Assembly (NCBI GenBank): GCA_016791425.1
Contig: JAEUMQ010000006.1
Span: 1-39,740 of the forward strand
DNA: 39,740 nucleotides
Source of the DNA: Hyphomonadaceae bacterium
GTDB lineage: Bacteria; Pseudomonadota; Alphaproteobacteria; Caulobacterales; Aquidulcibacteraceae
Direction: 5' to 3'
A model generated the notes under the pieces. The model did not search any database. It was not told the DNA's origin and saw only the letters and a list, made by a program, of their open reading frames with translations. This document shows positions 19,099-27,221 of the stretch, in pieces. Positions within the stretch are counted from its first letter, which is position 1, and every line of letters begins with the position of its first letter. The translations under genes were made by a program, and so were the position numbers.

Positions 19099-19314
19099 AT
19101 GCCGACAGAGATCATCCCCAAAGCGCTGCAAGGATCGCTCACGCTGAGATCGGCGGCGGCCCTCGCGGTCGCTTACGTGGCGGGGCGGTTCGGGGCGCAC
19201 TTGCCGGAGGGCGCGGCCCAGGAGATCGCCGGCGCGCTCATCGATCTTCTCTTTGCGCTCGGGTTGCTGGGAGTGGGCGTCGGGCGGGCCCGGGCCCGCG
19301 GCCCGCTGGTCTGA
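19099..19314 (+). CDS. Small holin-like membrane protein
   Basis: 71 residues with two hydrophobic segments (about 17-34 and 43-62) joined by a short loop (GRFGAHLPEGAAQEIAG) and a basic end. The layout resembles small holin-type or structural membrane proteins found in alphaproteobacterial phages; this is a resemblance of layout, not a firm family call. AGGAG lies 3 bases before the ATG. The next gene begins 6 bases after the stop, so the three small genes 19099-19913 form one unit. Confidence 0.5.
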   Translation: MPTEIIPKALQGSLTLRSAAALAVAYVAGRFGAHLPEGAAQEIAGALIDLLFALGLLGVGVGRARARGPLV

Positions 19315-19320
19315 GGACGG

Positions 19321-19680
19321 ATGATGCGGGTGCTCCTACTTGCGTGCGTCCTCTGGCTGGCGCCGGCGTGCGCGACGGTTCCGGGCGAAAGGCCGGCGGC
19401 TTCCTCCCATTCGATGGAGGCGCGCGCGGTCGCGCTGCTGCAGGCCTATGCCGTCATCCTCGACGAGGCGGCGAAAGTCGCGGCCGATCCGGCGACGCCG
19501 CTGGCGGTGAAGCAGACCTTGGCGCGCGCCGAGCGGGTGGCGACGCCGGCGGCGGAAGCGCTCGTTCTGGCGCTACGGGCGCATGCGCGGGCGCAGAGCG
19601 ATGGAAGCGAGCTGCAGCTGGTGGAGGCGATGCGGTTCGCGGAGGCGGCGCTGATGAGCTTCGCGGCGGCGATCCCATGA
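19321..19680 (+). CDS. Small predicted lipoprotein
   Basis: 119 residues with a lipoprotein signal: VLLLACVLWLAPAC, lipobox L-A-P-A-C ending at about residue 17. The mature part is helical and Ala-rich (RAVALLQAYAVILDEAAKVA). GAGG lies upstream, and the second ATG at 19324 has the better spacing, so the true start may be one codon later. The stop overlaps the next gene's ATG (ATGA at 19677-19680). No family recognised. With a holin-like gene in front, a spanin-type role is conceivable but not supported by a specific motif. Confidence 0.55.
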   Translation: MMRVLLLACVLWLAPACATVPGERPAASSHSMEARAVALLQAYAVILDEAAKVAADPATPLAVKQTLARAERVATPAAEALVLALRAHARAQSDGSELQLVEAMRFAEAALMSFAAAIP

Positions 19681-19913
19681 AGGATGTGCAGAAGCTCTTG
19701 GCGGCCATTGCGGCGGTGCTTCCGTTGCTGCCCGGCCCGGCCCGAGCCGGGGAGATTCTCGACCTGGCGGCGCGGGCGCTGGAGGCGGGCGAGACGCTCG
19801 ATGGTCTGCGGCGCGAGATCGAAGCGATGGCGGCGCGGGGAAGCGCGGATGATCTCGATGCGGCGCTCGCGCGGGTGCGCGAAGCATCGGCGCGCTTCCG
19901 CGCTTCGCTTTAG
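19677..19913 (+). CDS. Small helical protein, phage-cassette type
   Basis: 78 residues: a hydrophobic N-terminus (LLAAIAAVLPLLPGPARA, possible signal) and an amphipathic helical tail (LDGLRREIEAMAARG ... LDAALARVREASARFRASL). The tail pattern LRxEIExM ... AxxRxREASxRxR resembles small proteins that accompany phage or gene-transfer-agent cassettes in alphaproteobacteria, from general knowledge. It starts on the stop codon of the lipoprotein gene. Function unknown. Confidence 0.5.
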   Translation: MKDVQKLLAAIAAVLPLLPGPARAGEILDLAARALEAGETLDGLRREIEAMAARGSADDLDAALARVREASARFRASL

Positions 19914-20213
19914 AGTTTGTCGCGATTTCCAACGGCCAACCGGAATCCACTTGGCCGGAAGTCGCTTCAGAGACGACGGAGCAGGGCCCTTCGCGGCGCG
20001 TTCCTGCTTCCGTCCGGGGAGGTTCCGCGCGAGCGGACGGAGGCGCCCCCGCCCTCCACCTCCGGCCCGGAGCGTTCCGATGGAGCGATCCAGGCGCCTC
20101 CCCCTGTTTCCATTCTCCCGGGGCGTCGCCGGCGGTTAGGCGCGCCCGGGGCGAGGCTTTCAGTTGCGCGGGACGCGCGCTGCGCCTAACTCCACCGCTC
20201 TCCTGCTCCTTGG
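19914..20213. other. Gene-free stretch before tRNA-Lys
   Basis: 300 bases without a convincing gene. An 8-bp inverted repeat TCCGTCCG/CGGACGGA (20009-20016, 20034-20041; 17-base loop) is present. The tRNA promoter is probably in the last 60 bases, but no clear boxes are seen. Confidence 0.5.
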
Positions 20214-20289
20214 GAGCCCGTAGCTCAGCCGGTAGAGCATCTGACTTTTAATCAGAGGGTCTCGGGTTCGAATCCCGACGGGCTCACCA
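20214..20289 (+). tRNA. tRNA-Lys (anticodon TTT)
   Basis: A 76-nt cloverleaf with encoded CCA. Acceptor stem GAGCCCG/CGGGCTC with A73; D-arm with AGCTCAGCCGGTAGAGC; anticodon stem TCTGA/TCAGA with loop CTTTTAA and anticodon TTT at 20247-20249; T-arm CGGGTTCGAATCCCG. All stems pair fully. It reads lysine AAA/AAG codons. Confidence 0.97.
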
Positions 20290-20294
20290 TCCCG

Positions 20295-20318
20295 CGCCGG
20301 CCTGGCCGCCCCGGCGTT
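20295..20318 (+). terminator. Possible terminator after tRNA-Lys
   Basis: CGCCGG (20295-20300) pairs with CCGGCG (20311-20316) around a 10-base loop, followed by a short T-run, 5 bases after the tRNA CCA end. Confidence 0.4.
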
Positions 20319-20444
20319 TGATCGCTCGGCGGCGCCCAGTTTGGGTGGCGGCGCGGGGCGGATTCACCCCATCGACATCGGCGCAGCGCTTGCATGCTGG
20401 CGTCACCCGCCGGCTCTCCCATGGCCCGCGGGCAGGAGAGGCTC

Positions 20445-21878
20445 GTGGCGCTCAAGCGCGTGATGTTCGGCGCCGCGGCCTTGTCGGCGGCGCGCATGTT
20501 CCAACTTGGGACAAGCTTCATCGCCGTGCCGATCATGACGCGCCTGCTCGCGCCAGCCGATTACGGCGTGGTCGCGATCGCCATGGCGATGGTGGCGCTG
20601 ACGATCTATCTCGGCGACGGCGGCCTCGGGCGTTCGCTGATGCGCGCCGGGCCGATGGACATGGACGTCTGGTCGAGCGCGTACTGGCTGGTGACAGGCT
20701 CGACCAGCGCGCTGGCGGTGCTGGTGGCGCTGGCGGCCTGGCCGCTCTCGATCTTCTACAACGAACCGAACCTGTTCCTGGCGACGCTGGCGCTGGCCGC
20801 CATTCCGGCGCTGTTCGGGGCGTCGGAGATTCCCGCCCAGACGCTCTTCCAGCGCGAGAAGCTGGGCTGGCTGGCGGGCGCCGAAGTGATCTCGGCGTTG
20901 GCCGGCATCGGCACGGCGATCTGGTTGGCGTTTTCCGGCGCGGGGGTCTGGGCCTTGGTGGCGCAGAACGTCGTGATGTACGCGGTGAAGCTCGCGGTCA
21001 TCCAGGCAGCCAGCAATTTCTGGCCGCGCTTCGTCTTCCGTTTGAGCCTGCTGGGGCCGCATTTCGCCTTCACGCGCGACAGCATCGGCTCGGCGGTGAT
21101 GCAGTTCATCGGTCGCCAGACCGATCCGCTGGTGATCGGCAAGGTGCTGGGCGCGGCGACCCTCGGCTTCTATTCGATCGCTTATCGGATCATGCAAATG
21201 CCGGGGGTGGTTCTATGCACCCCGCTCATGGCCGCGCTCTATCCGCGGCTCGCGCGGATCAAGGACGACAAGCGCGCGATCAAGGAACTCGTGCTGGCGG
21301 TCACCATGGCGCAGGCGGCGCTCATCCTGCCGCCGATGACGGCGCTGGCGGTGGCGAGCCATTCGGTGTTCACGCTGCTGCTCTCGGAGCGCTGGGCGCC
21401 GACCGCGCCGCTCTTCTCGGCGCTCGCGGTGGCGGGGATGGCGCAGGCGGTGACCCAGCTCAGCGGCACGGTGCTGCAGGCGGTCGGGCGGACCGGGGCG
21501 CGGCTCCGGGTGACGGTGGAGTTTGCGATCCTGTGGGCGCTCTCGGCGCTCGTGCTGGTGCATTTCGGCGCGGAAGTCGTGGCTTGGGGCTTCACCGCCG
21601 TGACGCTGCTTTATCTGGGCCGGCTGCTGCACACCTTCCTCAAGCCGATCGACTGCACGATGAGCGAGTATTTCGAGGCGCTGCTCGGACCGGTGCTGGT
21701 ATCGGCCGGCATCGTGGCGACACACCTCATGCTGGTGTCGTCGCTGCACCCCAACGCCTGGGAGGAGGCCGCGCTGGCGTGCGCGGAGGCGCTCGGCGGG
21801 ATCGGCTTCTTCCTCCTGGCGCAACGGCGCGCGATCCAGGCCCGTCTGCAATCGGTGCGGGTAATCCTTCAGAGCTGA
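20445..21878 (+). CDS. Lipopolysaccharide/exopolysaccharide flippase (Wzx/MOP superfamily)
   Basis: About 477 residues of alternating hydrophobic helices (12-14), typical of oligosaccharide flippases that move undecaprenyl-linked glycans across the inner membrane. The N-terminal pattern LKRVMFGAAALSAARMFQLG ... PIMTRLLAPADYGVVAIA is characteristic, as is the mid-chain GRQTDPLVIGKVLGAATLGF-type segment. Three starts are possible: ATG 20394, ATG 20421 and GTG 20445. I prefer the GTG because AGGAG at 20434-20438 is 6 bases upstream and the protein then begins at the usual place. No glycosyltransferase genes flank it, so it is separated from any polysaccharide locus here. The exact glycan is unknown. 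Confidence 0.85.
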   Translation: MALKRVMFGAAALSAARMFQLGTSFIAVPIMTRLLAPADYGVVAIAMAMVALTIYLGDGGLGRSLMRAGPMDMDVWSSAYWLVTGSTSALAVLVALAAWPLSIFYNEPNLFLATLALAAIPALFGASEIPAQTLFQREKLGWLAGAEVISALAGIGTAIWLAFSGAGVWALVAQNVVMYAVKLAVIQAASNFWPRFVFRLSLLGPHFAFTRDSIGSAVMQFIGRQTDPLVIGKVLGAATLGFYSIAYRIMQMPGVVLCTPLMAALYPRLARIKDDKRAIKELVLAVTMAQAALILPPMTALAVASHSVFTLLLSERWAPTAPLFSALAVAGMAQAVTQLSGTVLQAVGRTGARLRVTVEFAILWALSALVLVHFGAEVVAWGFTAVTLLYLGRLLHTFLKPIDCTMSEYFEALLGPVLVSAGIVATHLMLVSSLHPNAWEEAALACAEALGGIGFFLLAQRRAIQARLQSVRVILQS

Positions 21879-22204
21879 GCGCTGGGCGCGCGCGGGCTTT
21901 GCACAGCCGCGGCGGTGCGAATCGCCTCGTTGGGGTGGATTGCGGCGTCTTCGAGGGGGGCCAGCGAGGGCGAATCCCTATAGCCATGCCCCGTTCGGCC
22001 AGCGCTGGACGTTTCCGGGCGTGTCGCCGCCGCTTCACTGTGGTGATTTCGTCGGCGTGGACCCCGGAAAAGAATCGCCTGTTAACCAAATTCGGGGTAC
22101 AGGCGAGGCAGGTGCGGGCGGCGTCCGTGTCGGAATTTTTGTGTCTGCGCGAAACCACCGGCTGGCTCATACGTTCGAAAAGTTGGCCACATGAGGGGAT
22201 GTTC
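21879..22204 (+). other. Upstream region of the ompA-like gene
   Basis: 326 bases without a recognisable gene, although one frame stays open through it. It must carry the promoter of the highly expressed-type ompA gene. A GTTAACC (22081-22087), matching half of a CtrA site, is present, but the second TTAA at the right distance is absent. Confidence 0.4.
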
Positions 22205-23233
22205 ATGAAGAAGCTTCTGCAAGGCGCGACTGCCGTCGCGGCTTTCCTGGCGGCGACGCCCGCCTTCGCCACGGAGGGGTGGTACGGTCGGGTCGATGCC
22301 GGCTACAGCTTCGCGGGCAGCAACGATATCAGTCCCTGGAACGCCAGCGCGGACCTGGAGAATGACTGGGTCGAGTCGCTGGGCCTCGGCTTTGCGTTCG
22401 ACAACGGCTTCCGCCTCGAAGGCGAATTCTCGCACCGCTTCAACGAGCTCGACACTGCGACGGTCGCCTCGGGCGACGCGCACGTTTGGGCCGCGATGCT
22501 CAACGCTTATGTCGATTTCAACAAGAGCGGGGCGGTTCAGCCCTATCTCGGCGTCGGCGTCGGCGCGGCCCGTCAGGACTCCAACGCTTGGCGGAACGGC
22601 CCGGTGCGCGGCTACGACGATTCCGAGACGAGCCTTGCCTATCAAGGCCTCGCGGGCATCGCGTTCATGCTGAGCGAGCAGCTCGCGCTGGATATCGGCT
22701 ACCGCTATTTCGCGGCGCCGGACGGCGAGTTCAGCGGGACCAACCCGGCCCCGACGACGTTCTCGACGGACTATGATCATCACTCGGCCACGGTCGGCCT
22801 GCGTTGGCAGTTCGCGGCGCCGCCGCCCCCGCCCCCGCCGCCCCCGCCGCCGGCTCCTCCGCCGCCCCCGCCGCCGCCTCCGCCGGCTGCGTGCCCGACG
22901 TCGGAGTTCATGGTGTATTTCGAGTGGGATCGCTCGAACCTCAACCAAGCGGCGATGGAGACGATCGACTCGGCCGTGGCGAACGCCCGGGCGTGCAATC
23001 TCACCGCGGTCAGCGTCGTCGGCCACACCGACACGTCCGGCTCCGCCGACTACAATCTCGGTCTCTCGGATCGCCGGGCCTCCGTGGTGCGCGACGCGCT
23101 CGTGGCGCGCGGCATCGGGGCGACCTCGATCACGACGGCCGGTCGCGGCGAAGCCGAGCTCGCCCGCGCCACGCGCGACGGCGTGCGCGAGCCGCTCAAC
23201 CGCCGCACGGCAGTGACCATCACGTTCCAATAA
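22205..23233 (+). CDS. OmpA-like outer membrane protein (beta-barrel plus peptidoglycan-binding domain)
   Basis: 342 residues. Signal peptide 1-22 (cleavage after AFA). Residues 23-204 form an eight-strand OmpA/Omp25-type barrel (GWYGRVDAGYSF, LGLGFAFDNGFRLEGEFSHRF, YLGVGVGAARQDS, ATVGLRWQF). Residues 206-227 are a nearly pure proline linker. Residues about 230-342 are the OmpA domain with MVYFEWDRSNL and VVGHTDTSGSADYNLGLSDR, including the D and R that bind diaminopimelate. It tethers the outer membrane to the wall. The start at 22205 is preferred over the ATG at 22199 because GAGGGG ends 6 bases before it. A strong terminator follows. Confidence 0.93.
   Translation: MKKLLQGATAVAAFLAATPAFATEGWYGRVDAGYSFAGSNDISPWNASADLENDWVESLGLGFAFDNGFRLEGEFSHRFNELDTATVASGDAHVWAAMLNAYVDFNKSGAVQPYLGVGVGAARQDSNAWRNGPVRGYDDSETSLAYQGLAGIAFMLSEQLALDIGYRYFAAPDGEFSGTNPAPTTFSTDYDHHSATVGLRWQFAAPPPPPPPPPPPAPPPPPPPPPPAACPTSEFMVYFEWDRSNLNQAAMETIDSAVANARACNLTAVSVVGHTDTSGSADYNLGLSDRRASVVRDALVARGIGATSITTAGRGEAELARATRDGVREPLNRRTAVTITFQ
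22820..22885 (+). repeat. CCG/CCC-rich tandem tract encoding the proline linker
   Basis: Low-complexity run of CCG and CCC codons with one GCT codon (Ala217) in the middle, residues 206-227 of the OmpA-like protein. Such tracts can change length by slippage. Confidence 0.8.
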
Positions 23234-23259
23234 GACGGGACGTTTGGTTGGAAGTACGG

Positions 23260-23292
23260 ACGGGCCCGGCGAAAGCCGGGCCCGTTTCGTTT
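23260..23292 (+). terminator. Strong Rho-independent terminator after ompA
   Basis: Perfect 11-bp stem: ACGGGCCCGGC (23260-23270), GAAA loop, GCCGGGCCCGT (23275-23285), then TTCGTTT. It lies 26 bases after the stop codon. Confidence 0.9.
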
Positions 23293-23440
23293 GAGTGCTC
23301 GCCTGAGGGCGTTGCGGGCTGCCAGGCGTTCAGGCGCTGGGGCGGCGCAACGGTGCGCCAAAGGAGAGTGTTGAAAGGCGGCTCCTGGAGCCTTTGGAGC
23401 GTCGGCTGGACACGCCTCATGGGCGGGAGCAATAACGTGC

Positions 23441-24712
23441 ATGCCCGGCTCTCCCGCGCCATCCCATGCAGCCGAAACGCCGATCGACCCGCCGCTGGCG
23501 GCGGCGCTCGCAGGGCTTGATGCGTCGGGCGCGGCGATGGTCGCGCGGACGCTCGCATGGTCGGCGATCAATTCGGGCTCGCGGGAATTGGCGGGCTTGA
23601 AGCGCATGCAGGCGCCGTTGCTCGACGCATTGGCGGCGCTGCCGGGGGAGGTGGGGCTCGCGCCGCTCGAAGAGACCGAGCGGGTGAGCGCGCGCGGCGA
23701 CATCGAGGCGACGGCGCATGCAGAGACGCTGAGGCTGCGGGTGCGGCCGCAGGCGCCGATCCAGGTGGCGCTGACCGGGCATTACGACACGGTGTTTCCT
23801 GCGTCGCATCCGTTCCAGACGCCGGTGGTTCGCGCCGACGGGGCGCTGCATGGGCCGGGCGTGGCGGACATGAAGGGCGGCATCGCAGTGATGCTGGCGG
23901 CGCTGGAGGCCTTCGAAGCGACGCCGCAGGCGGGGAACGTGGGCTACGAGGTGCTGCTCAATCCGGACGAGGAGATCGGCTCTCCCGCTTCGGCGCCGCT
24001 GCTGAAGGCGCTCGGGGCGCGGGCGCATGTGGGCATGACCTACGAGCCGGCGATGGCGACGGGCGCGCTGGTCAGCACCCGGAAGGGCTCGGGCAATTAT
24101 GCGCTGATCGTGAAGGGGCGCGCGGCGCATGTCGGGCGGGCGTTCGGCGAGGGGCGCAATGCGGTGGTCGCGGCGGCGGAGGCGGCGCTGGCGTTGAACG
24201 CGCTCAACGCGGTGCGGCCGGACGTGACGTTCAATGTCGGCGCGATCGACGGCGGGGGCGCGGTGAACATCGTGCCGGACCGCGGCGTGCTGCGCTTGAA
24301 CGTGCGGGCGCCGGATCTGGACGCGCAGGCCTGGGCGGAGAGCGAGATCGGAAAGATCGTGCGCGCGCTCGAGGCCAAGGAAGGTTTGAGCGTGCATCTG
24401 CACGGCGGATTCTCGCGGCCGCCCAAGCCGCTGTCGCCGGCGCTGGAGACGCTGATCGGATGGACGCGCGAGGCCGGCGCGGCGCTGGGCCTCTCGCTGC
24501 AGTTCGGGCCCTCGGGCGGGGTGTGCGAGGGCAACAATCTGGCTGCGGCGGGGTGCATGAACATCGATACGCTGGGGCCGTGCGGCGGGGCGCTGCACAG
24601 CGACCAGGAATTTGCGCTGCCGGAGACGTTCCCAGAGCGGGCGAAGCTGTCGCTGCTGCTGCTGCACGGCTTTGCGTCGGGACGCTGGGATCCGCGGAAG
24701 CTGCGGGCATGA
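23441..24712 (+). CDS. M20-family metallohydrolase, candidate N-succinylglutamate desuccinylase
   Basis: 423 residues, M20 peptidase/deacylase of the glutamate carboxypeptidase (CPG2/ArgE) group. Zinc ligands and catalytic residues: GHYDTV (H114, D116), GVADMKGG (bridging D143), NPDEEIGS (catalytic E177, ligand E178), then a late His in GGALHSDQEF. The dimerisation domain begins near KGSGNYALIVKGRAAHVGRA. It is the first gene of the cluster and ends in an ATGA overlap with astA. The family hydrolyses N-acyl amino acids, and the cluster has no astE, so I infer it removes succinate from N-succinylglutamate. A different acyl-amino-acid substrate is possible. Confidence 0.85.
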   Translation: MPGSPAPSHAAETPIDPPLAAALAGLDASGAAMVARTLAWSAINSGSRELAGLKRMQAPLLDALAALPGEVGLAPLEETERVSARGDIEATAHAETLRLRVRPQAPIQVALTGHYDTVFPASHPFQTPVVRADGALHGPGVADMKGGIAVMLAALEAFEATPQAGNVGYEVLLNPDEEIGSPASAPLLKALGARAHVGMTYEPAMATGALVSTRKGSGNYALIVKGRAAHVGRAFGEGRNAVVAAAEAALALNALNAVRPDVTFNVGAIDGGGAVNIVPDRGVLRLNVRAPDLDAQAWAESEIGKIVRALEAKEGLSVHLHGGFSRPPKPLSPALETLIGWTREAGAALGLSLQFGPSGGVCEGNNLAAAGCMNIDTLGPCGGALHSDQEFALPETFPERAKLSLLLLHGFASGRWDPRKLRA

Positions 24713-25761
24713 AAGCGCAGGCGCCGCTCGAGCCGGAGTACGTGATCCGCGCGGTGCGCGGGGGCGACCTTGCGGGCTATGTCGCGCTGCGCGAGCTCGC
24801 GGGGCCGGGCTTCACGAGCCTTATGATCGAGGACGCGGCGTTCGCCAAGCGGATCGCGGCGGCGGAGGCGAGCTTCGCGAGCGATGTGAGCGCGCCGGGC
24901 GCGGAGCGCTACATGCTGGCGCTGGAGCATCTGCAGAGCGGGGCGCTCTGCGGCTCGGCGGCGGTGCGGGCGACGGTGGGGGCCTCGCCGCCCTTCTTCA
25001 ATTTCCGTGTACTGACGATTGCGCAGGCGAGCGCGGCGGCGGACCGGCGATTCGACATGAGCGTGCTCATCCTGGTGAACGAGTTCACCGGATGCAGCGA
25101 GGTGGGGTCGCTCTTCCTCAGGCCCGAGCATCGCAAGAGCGGGGTTGGGCGGGCGCTGGCGCAGGCGCGCTACATGCTGATCGCGGCGGCGCCGCAGCGC
25201 TTCAACGAGCGCCTGGTTTCGGAGATGCGCGGCGTCGTCGCGGCGGACGGGACCTCGCCGTTCTGGGAGGCGCTCGGGGCGCACTTCTTCAAGATGAGCT
25301 TCCGCGAGGCCGACCAGCTGTCGGCGACGACGGACAATCAGTTCATCCTCGACCTGATGCCGAAATATCCGATCTATGCGGACCTTCTGCCGGCGCCGGC
25401 GCGGGCGGCGATCGGGGTGTGCCATCCCGACGGCGCGGGCGCGCGCAAGCTGCTCGAATGGGAAGGCTTCCGCTACGACCATGTCGTGGACATCTTCGAC
25501 GGCGGGCCGCTGCTCACGGTGTCGCGCGATGCTGTTCGCACGAAGCGCGAGGCGGGATTGAAGCGGCTGGTGGCGGACGCGAGCCCTCCGCGGCCGGTGA
25601 GCGCGCTTGTCGCGACGCCGGAGACGAAGGGATTCCGGTGCGTGAGCGTGGGCGCGGCGGTGCGCGGCGACGAGGCGCGCGTGCATCCAAAGGCGATCGC
25701 GGCGCTCGGATTGGACAATGGCGCGGAGGCGCTGGTGTGGGCTTCCTCGAATGAAAGCTGA
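24709..25761 (+). CDS. astA: Arginine N-succinyltransferase
   Basis: 350 residues; transfers succinyl from succinyl-CoA to arginine, the first step of the AST pathway. The family hallmarks are present: IRAVRGGDLAGYVALRELA and GFTSL at the start, the GNAT-like core with GCSEVGSLFLRPEHRKSGVG, RFNERLVSEMRGV, and SPFWEALGAHFFKMSF, then PIYADLLP and KLLEWEGF. Length is close to E. coli AstA (344). The start shares ATGA with the M20 gene, and the 3' end overlaps astD by 11 bases. AstA is the defining enzyme of the pathway, so the cluster identity is firm. Confidence 0.94.
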   Translation: MKAQAPLEPEYVIRAVRGGDLAGYVALRELAGPGFTSLMIEDAAFAKRIAAAEASFASDVSAPGAERYMLALEHLQSGALCGSAAVRATVGASPPFFNFRVLTIAQASAAADRRFDMSVLILVNEFTGCSEVGSLFLRPEHRKSGVGRALAQARYMLIAAAPQRFNERLVSEMRGVVAADGTSPFWEALGAHFFKMSFREADQLSATTDNQFILDLMPKYPIYADLLPAPARAAIGVCHPDGAGARKLLEWEGFRYDHVVDIFDGGPLLTVSRDAVRTKREAGLKRLVADASPPRPVSALVATPETKGFRCVSVGAAVRGDEARVHPKAIAALGLDNGAEALVWASSNES

Positions 25762-27211
25762 GCTGTTCATCGGCGGCGCGTGGCGGAGCGGGCGCGGGAG
25801 CGCGTTCGCGTCGATGGACCCTTCATTTGGCGATCCGGCGACGGCCCAGAAGGTGTGGGAAGGCGCGGGCGCGAGCGCGGAGGATGTCGGCGATGCGATG
25901 AAGGCGGCGCGCGCGGCGTTCATTGCGTGGGCGCGGCGCCCGCTGGAGGAGCGCGTCGCGATCGCGCGCGCATATGCGAAGGCGCTGGAAGCGAACGGGG
26001 CTGCGCTGGCGGAGTGCATCTCGCGCGAGACCGGCAAGACGGCCTGGGAGGCGAAGGGCGAAGTCGCCTCCATGATCGGGAAGGTGGAGATCTCGATCCG
26101 GGCGCAGGCGGAGCGCGCTGGTTTCAAGGAAGAGGCGGCGGCGTTCGGTAAGCTGGCGCTGGCGCATCGGCCGCTCGGTGTTCTCTCCGTGTTCGGACCG
26201 TTCAACTTTCCGGGGCATTTGCCGAACGGGCACATCGTGCCGGCGCTGCTGGCGGGCAATTGCGTGGTGTTCAAGCCGAGCGAGCTTGCGCCGGGCGTTG
26301 CGTCGATCATGTGCGAAGCGTGGGAGGCGGCCGGCCTTCCGGCGGGCGTGCTGAACCTGGTGCAGGGCGGACGTGACGCGGGCGCGGCGCTGCTTGGGGC
26401 CGAGGGGCTTGGGGGCGTGCTCTTCACGGGGTCGGCGACGACGGGGACCTACATCCACAAGCTCTTCGCGGGGCGGCCGGACGTGATGCTGGCGCTGGAG
26501 ATGGGCGGCAACAACCCGCTCATCGTGTGGCCTGGCGTGGAGGTGAAGACGGCGGCGAACCTGATCGCGCACTCGTGCTTCATCACGACAGGGCAGCGGT
26601 GCTCGTGTGCGCGGCGGCTCATCGTGCCCGACGATGCGTTCGGCGCCAGCGTGATGGAGGCCACGGCCGCGCTGGCGCGGGAGATCAAGGCGGGGCCGTG
26701 GAGGCAAACGCCCGAGCCGTTCATGGGGCCGCTCGTCAGCGTGCGCGCGGCGGAGCAGGCGGCGCAAGCGGAAGCGGCGTTGGCGGCGAAGGGCGGGAAG
26801 CTGATCGCGTCGCTGCAGCGGGAGGGCGCGTTCGTGCGCCCCGCGATCGTGGACGTGACGGACGTGGATGCGGCGGATGAGGAGGTGTTCGCGCCGCTCG
26901 TGCAGGTCGTCCGGGTGCGGAGCTTCGATGAGGCGCTGGCGAAGGCGAACGATACGCGCTTCGGGCTGGCGGGGGGATTGATCAGCGACGATGCTGCGCT
27001 CTGGGAGCGGGCGCGGATCGAGATGCGCGCGGGCGTGCTCAATTGGAACAGGCCGACGACGGGCGCGTCGGGCGCGTTGCCGTTCGGCGGGCCGGGGCTT
27101 TCCGGCTCGCTCAGGCCGAGCGCGTATTATGCGGCGGACTATGTCGCCTATCCCGCCGCGACGCAGCTCGCGGAGAAGCCGGTCGCCATCGCGGCGCCGG
27201 GGCTCCCATGA
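25751..27211 (+). CDS. astD: Succinylglutamate-semialdehyde dehydrogenase
   Basis: 486 residues, aldehyde dehydrogenase superfamily; oxidises N-succinylglutamate semialdehyde with NAD+ to N-succinylglutamate. Visible: LFIGGAWRSGRGSAFASMDP at the start, GVLSVFGPFNFPGHLPNGHI, GGVLFTGSATTG (cofactor loop), LALEMGGNNPLIVW with the general-base glutamate, and TTGQRCSCARRL with the catalytic cysteine, the AstD-type context. The ATG at 25751 overlaps the end of astA; an earlier start at 25718 would lie inside it. The stop overlaps a five-codon mini-frame that runs onto the astB start. Confidence 0.93.
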   Translation: MKAELFIGGAWRSGRGSAFASMDPSFGDPATAQKVWEGAGASAEDVGDAMKAARAAFIAWARRPLEERVAIARAYAKALEANGAALAECISRETGKTAWEAKGEVASMIGKVEISIRAQAERAGFKEEAAAFGKLALAHRPLGVLSVFGPFNFPGHLPNGHIVPALLAGNCVVFKPSELAPGVASIMCEAWEAAGLPAGVLNLVQGGRDAGAALLGAEGLGGVLFTGSATTGTYIHKLFAGRPDVMLALEMGGNNPLIVWPGVEVKTAANLIAHSCFITTGQRCSCARRLIVPDDAFGASVMEATAALAREIKAGPWRQTPEPFMGPLVSVRAAEQAAQAEAALAAKGGKLIASLQREGAFVRPAIVDVTDVDAADEEVFAPLVQVVRVRSFDEALAKANDTRFGLAGGLISDDAALWERARIEMRAGVLNWNRPTTGASGALPFGGPGLSGSLRPSAYYAADYVAYPAATQLAEKPVAIAAPGLP

Positions 27212-27221
27212 GGTTTTTGGC

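Noticed and set aside
20214-20289. tRNA-Lys as an integration site of a genomic island
   Set aside because: No second copy of the tRNA 3' end is visible in the window and no integrase gene lies nearby.
22081-22087. CtrA binding site upstream of ompA
   Set aside because: Only one half (GTTAACC) is present; the second TTAA at the required spacing is missing.
20318-23233. A single open frame of 971 codons across the flippase gene and the ompA gene
   Set aside because: The first part is antisense-quality Arg/Gly/Ala-rich text in another frame of the flippase gene. Only the end, from 22205, is a real gene (OmpA).
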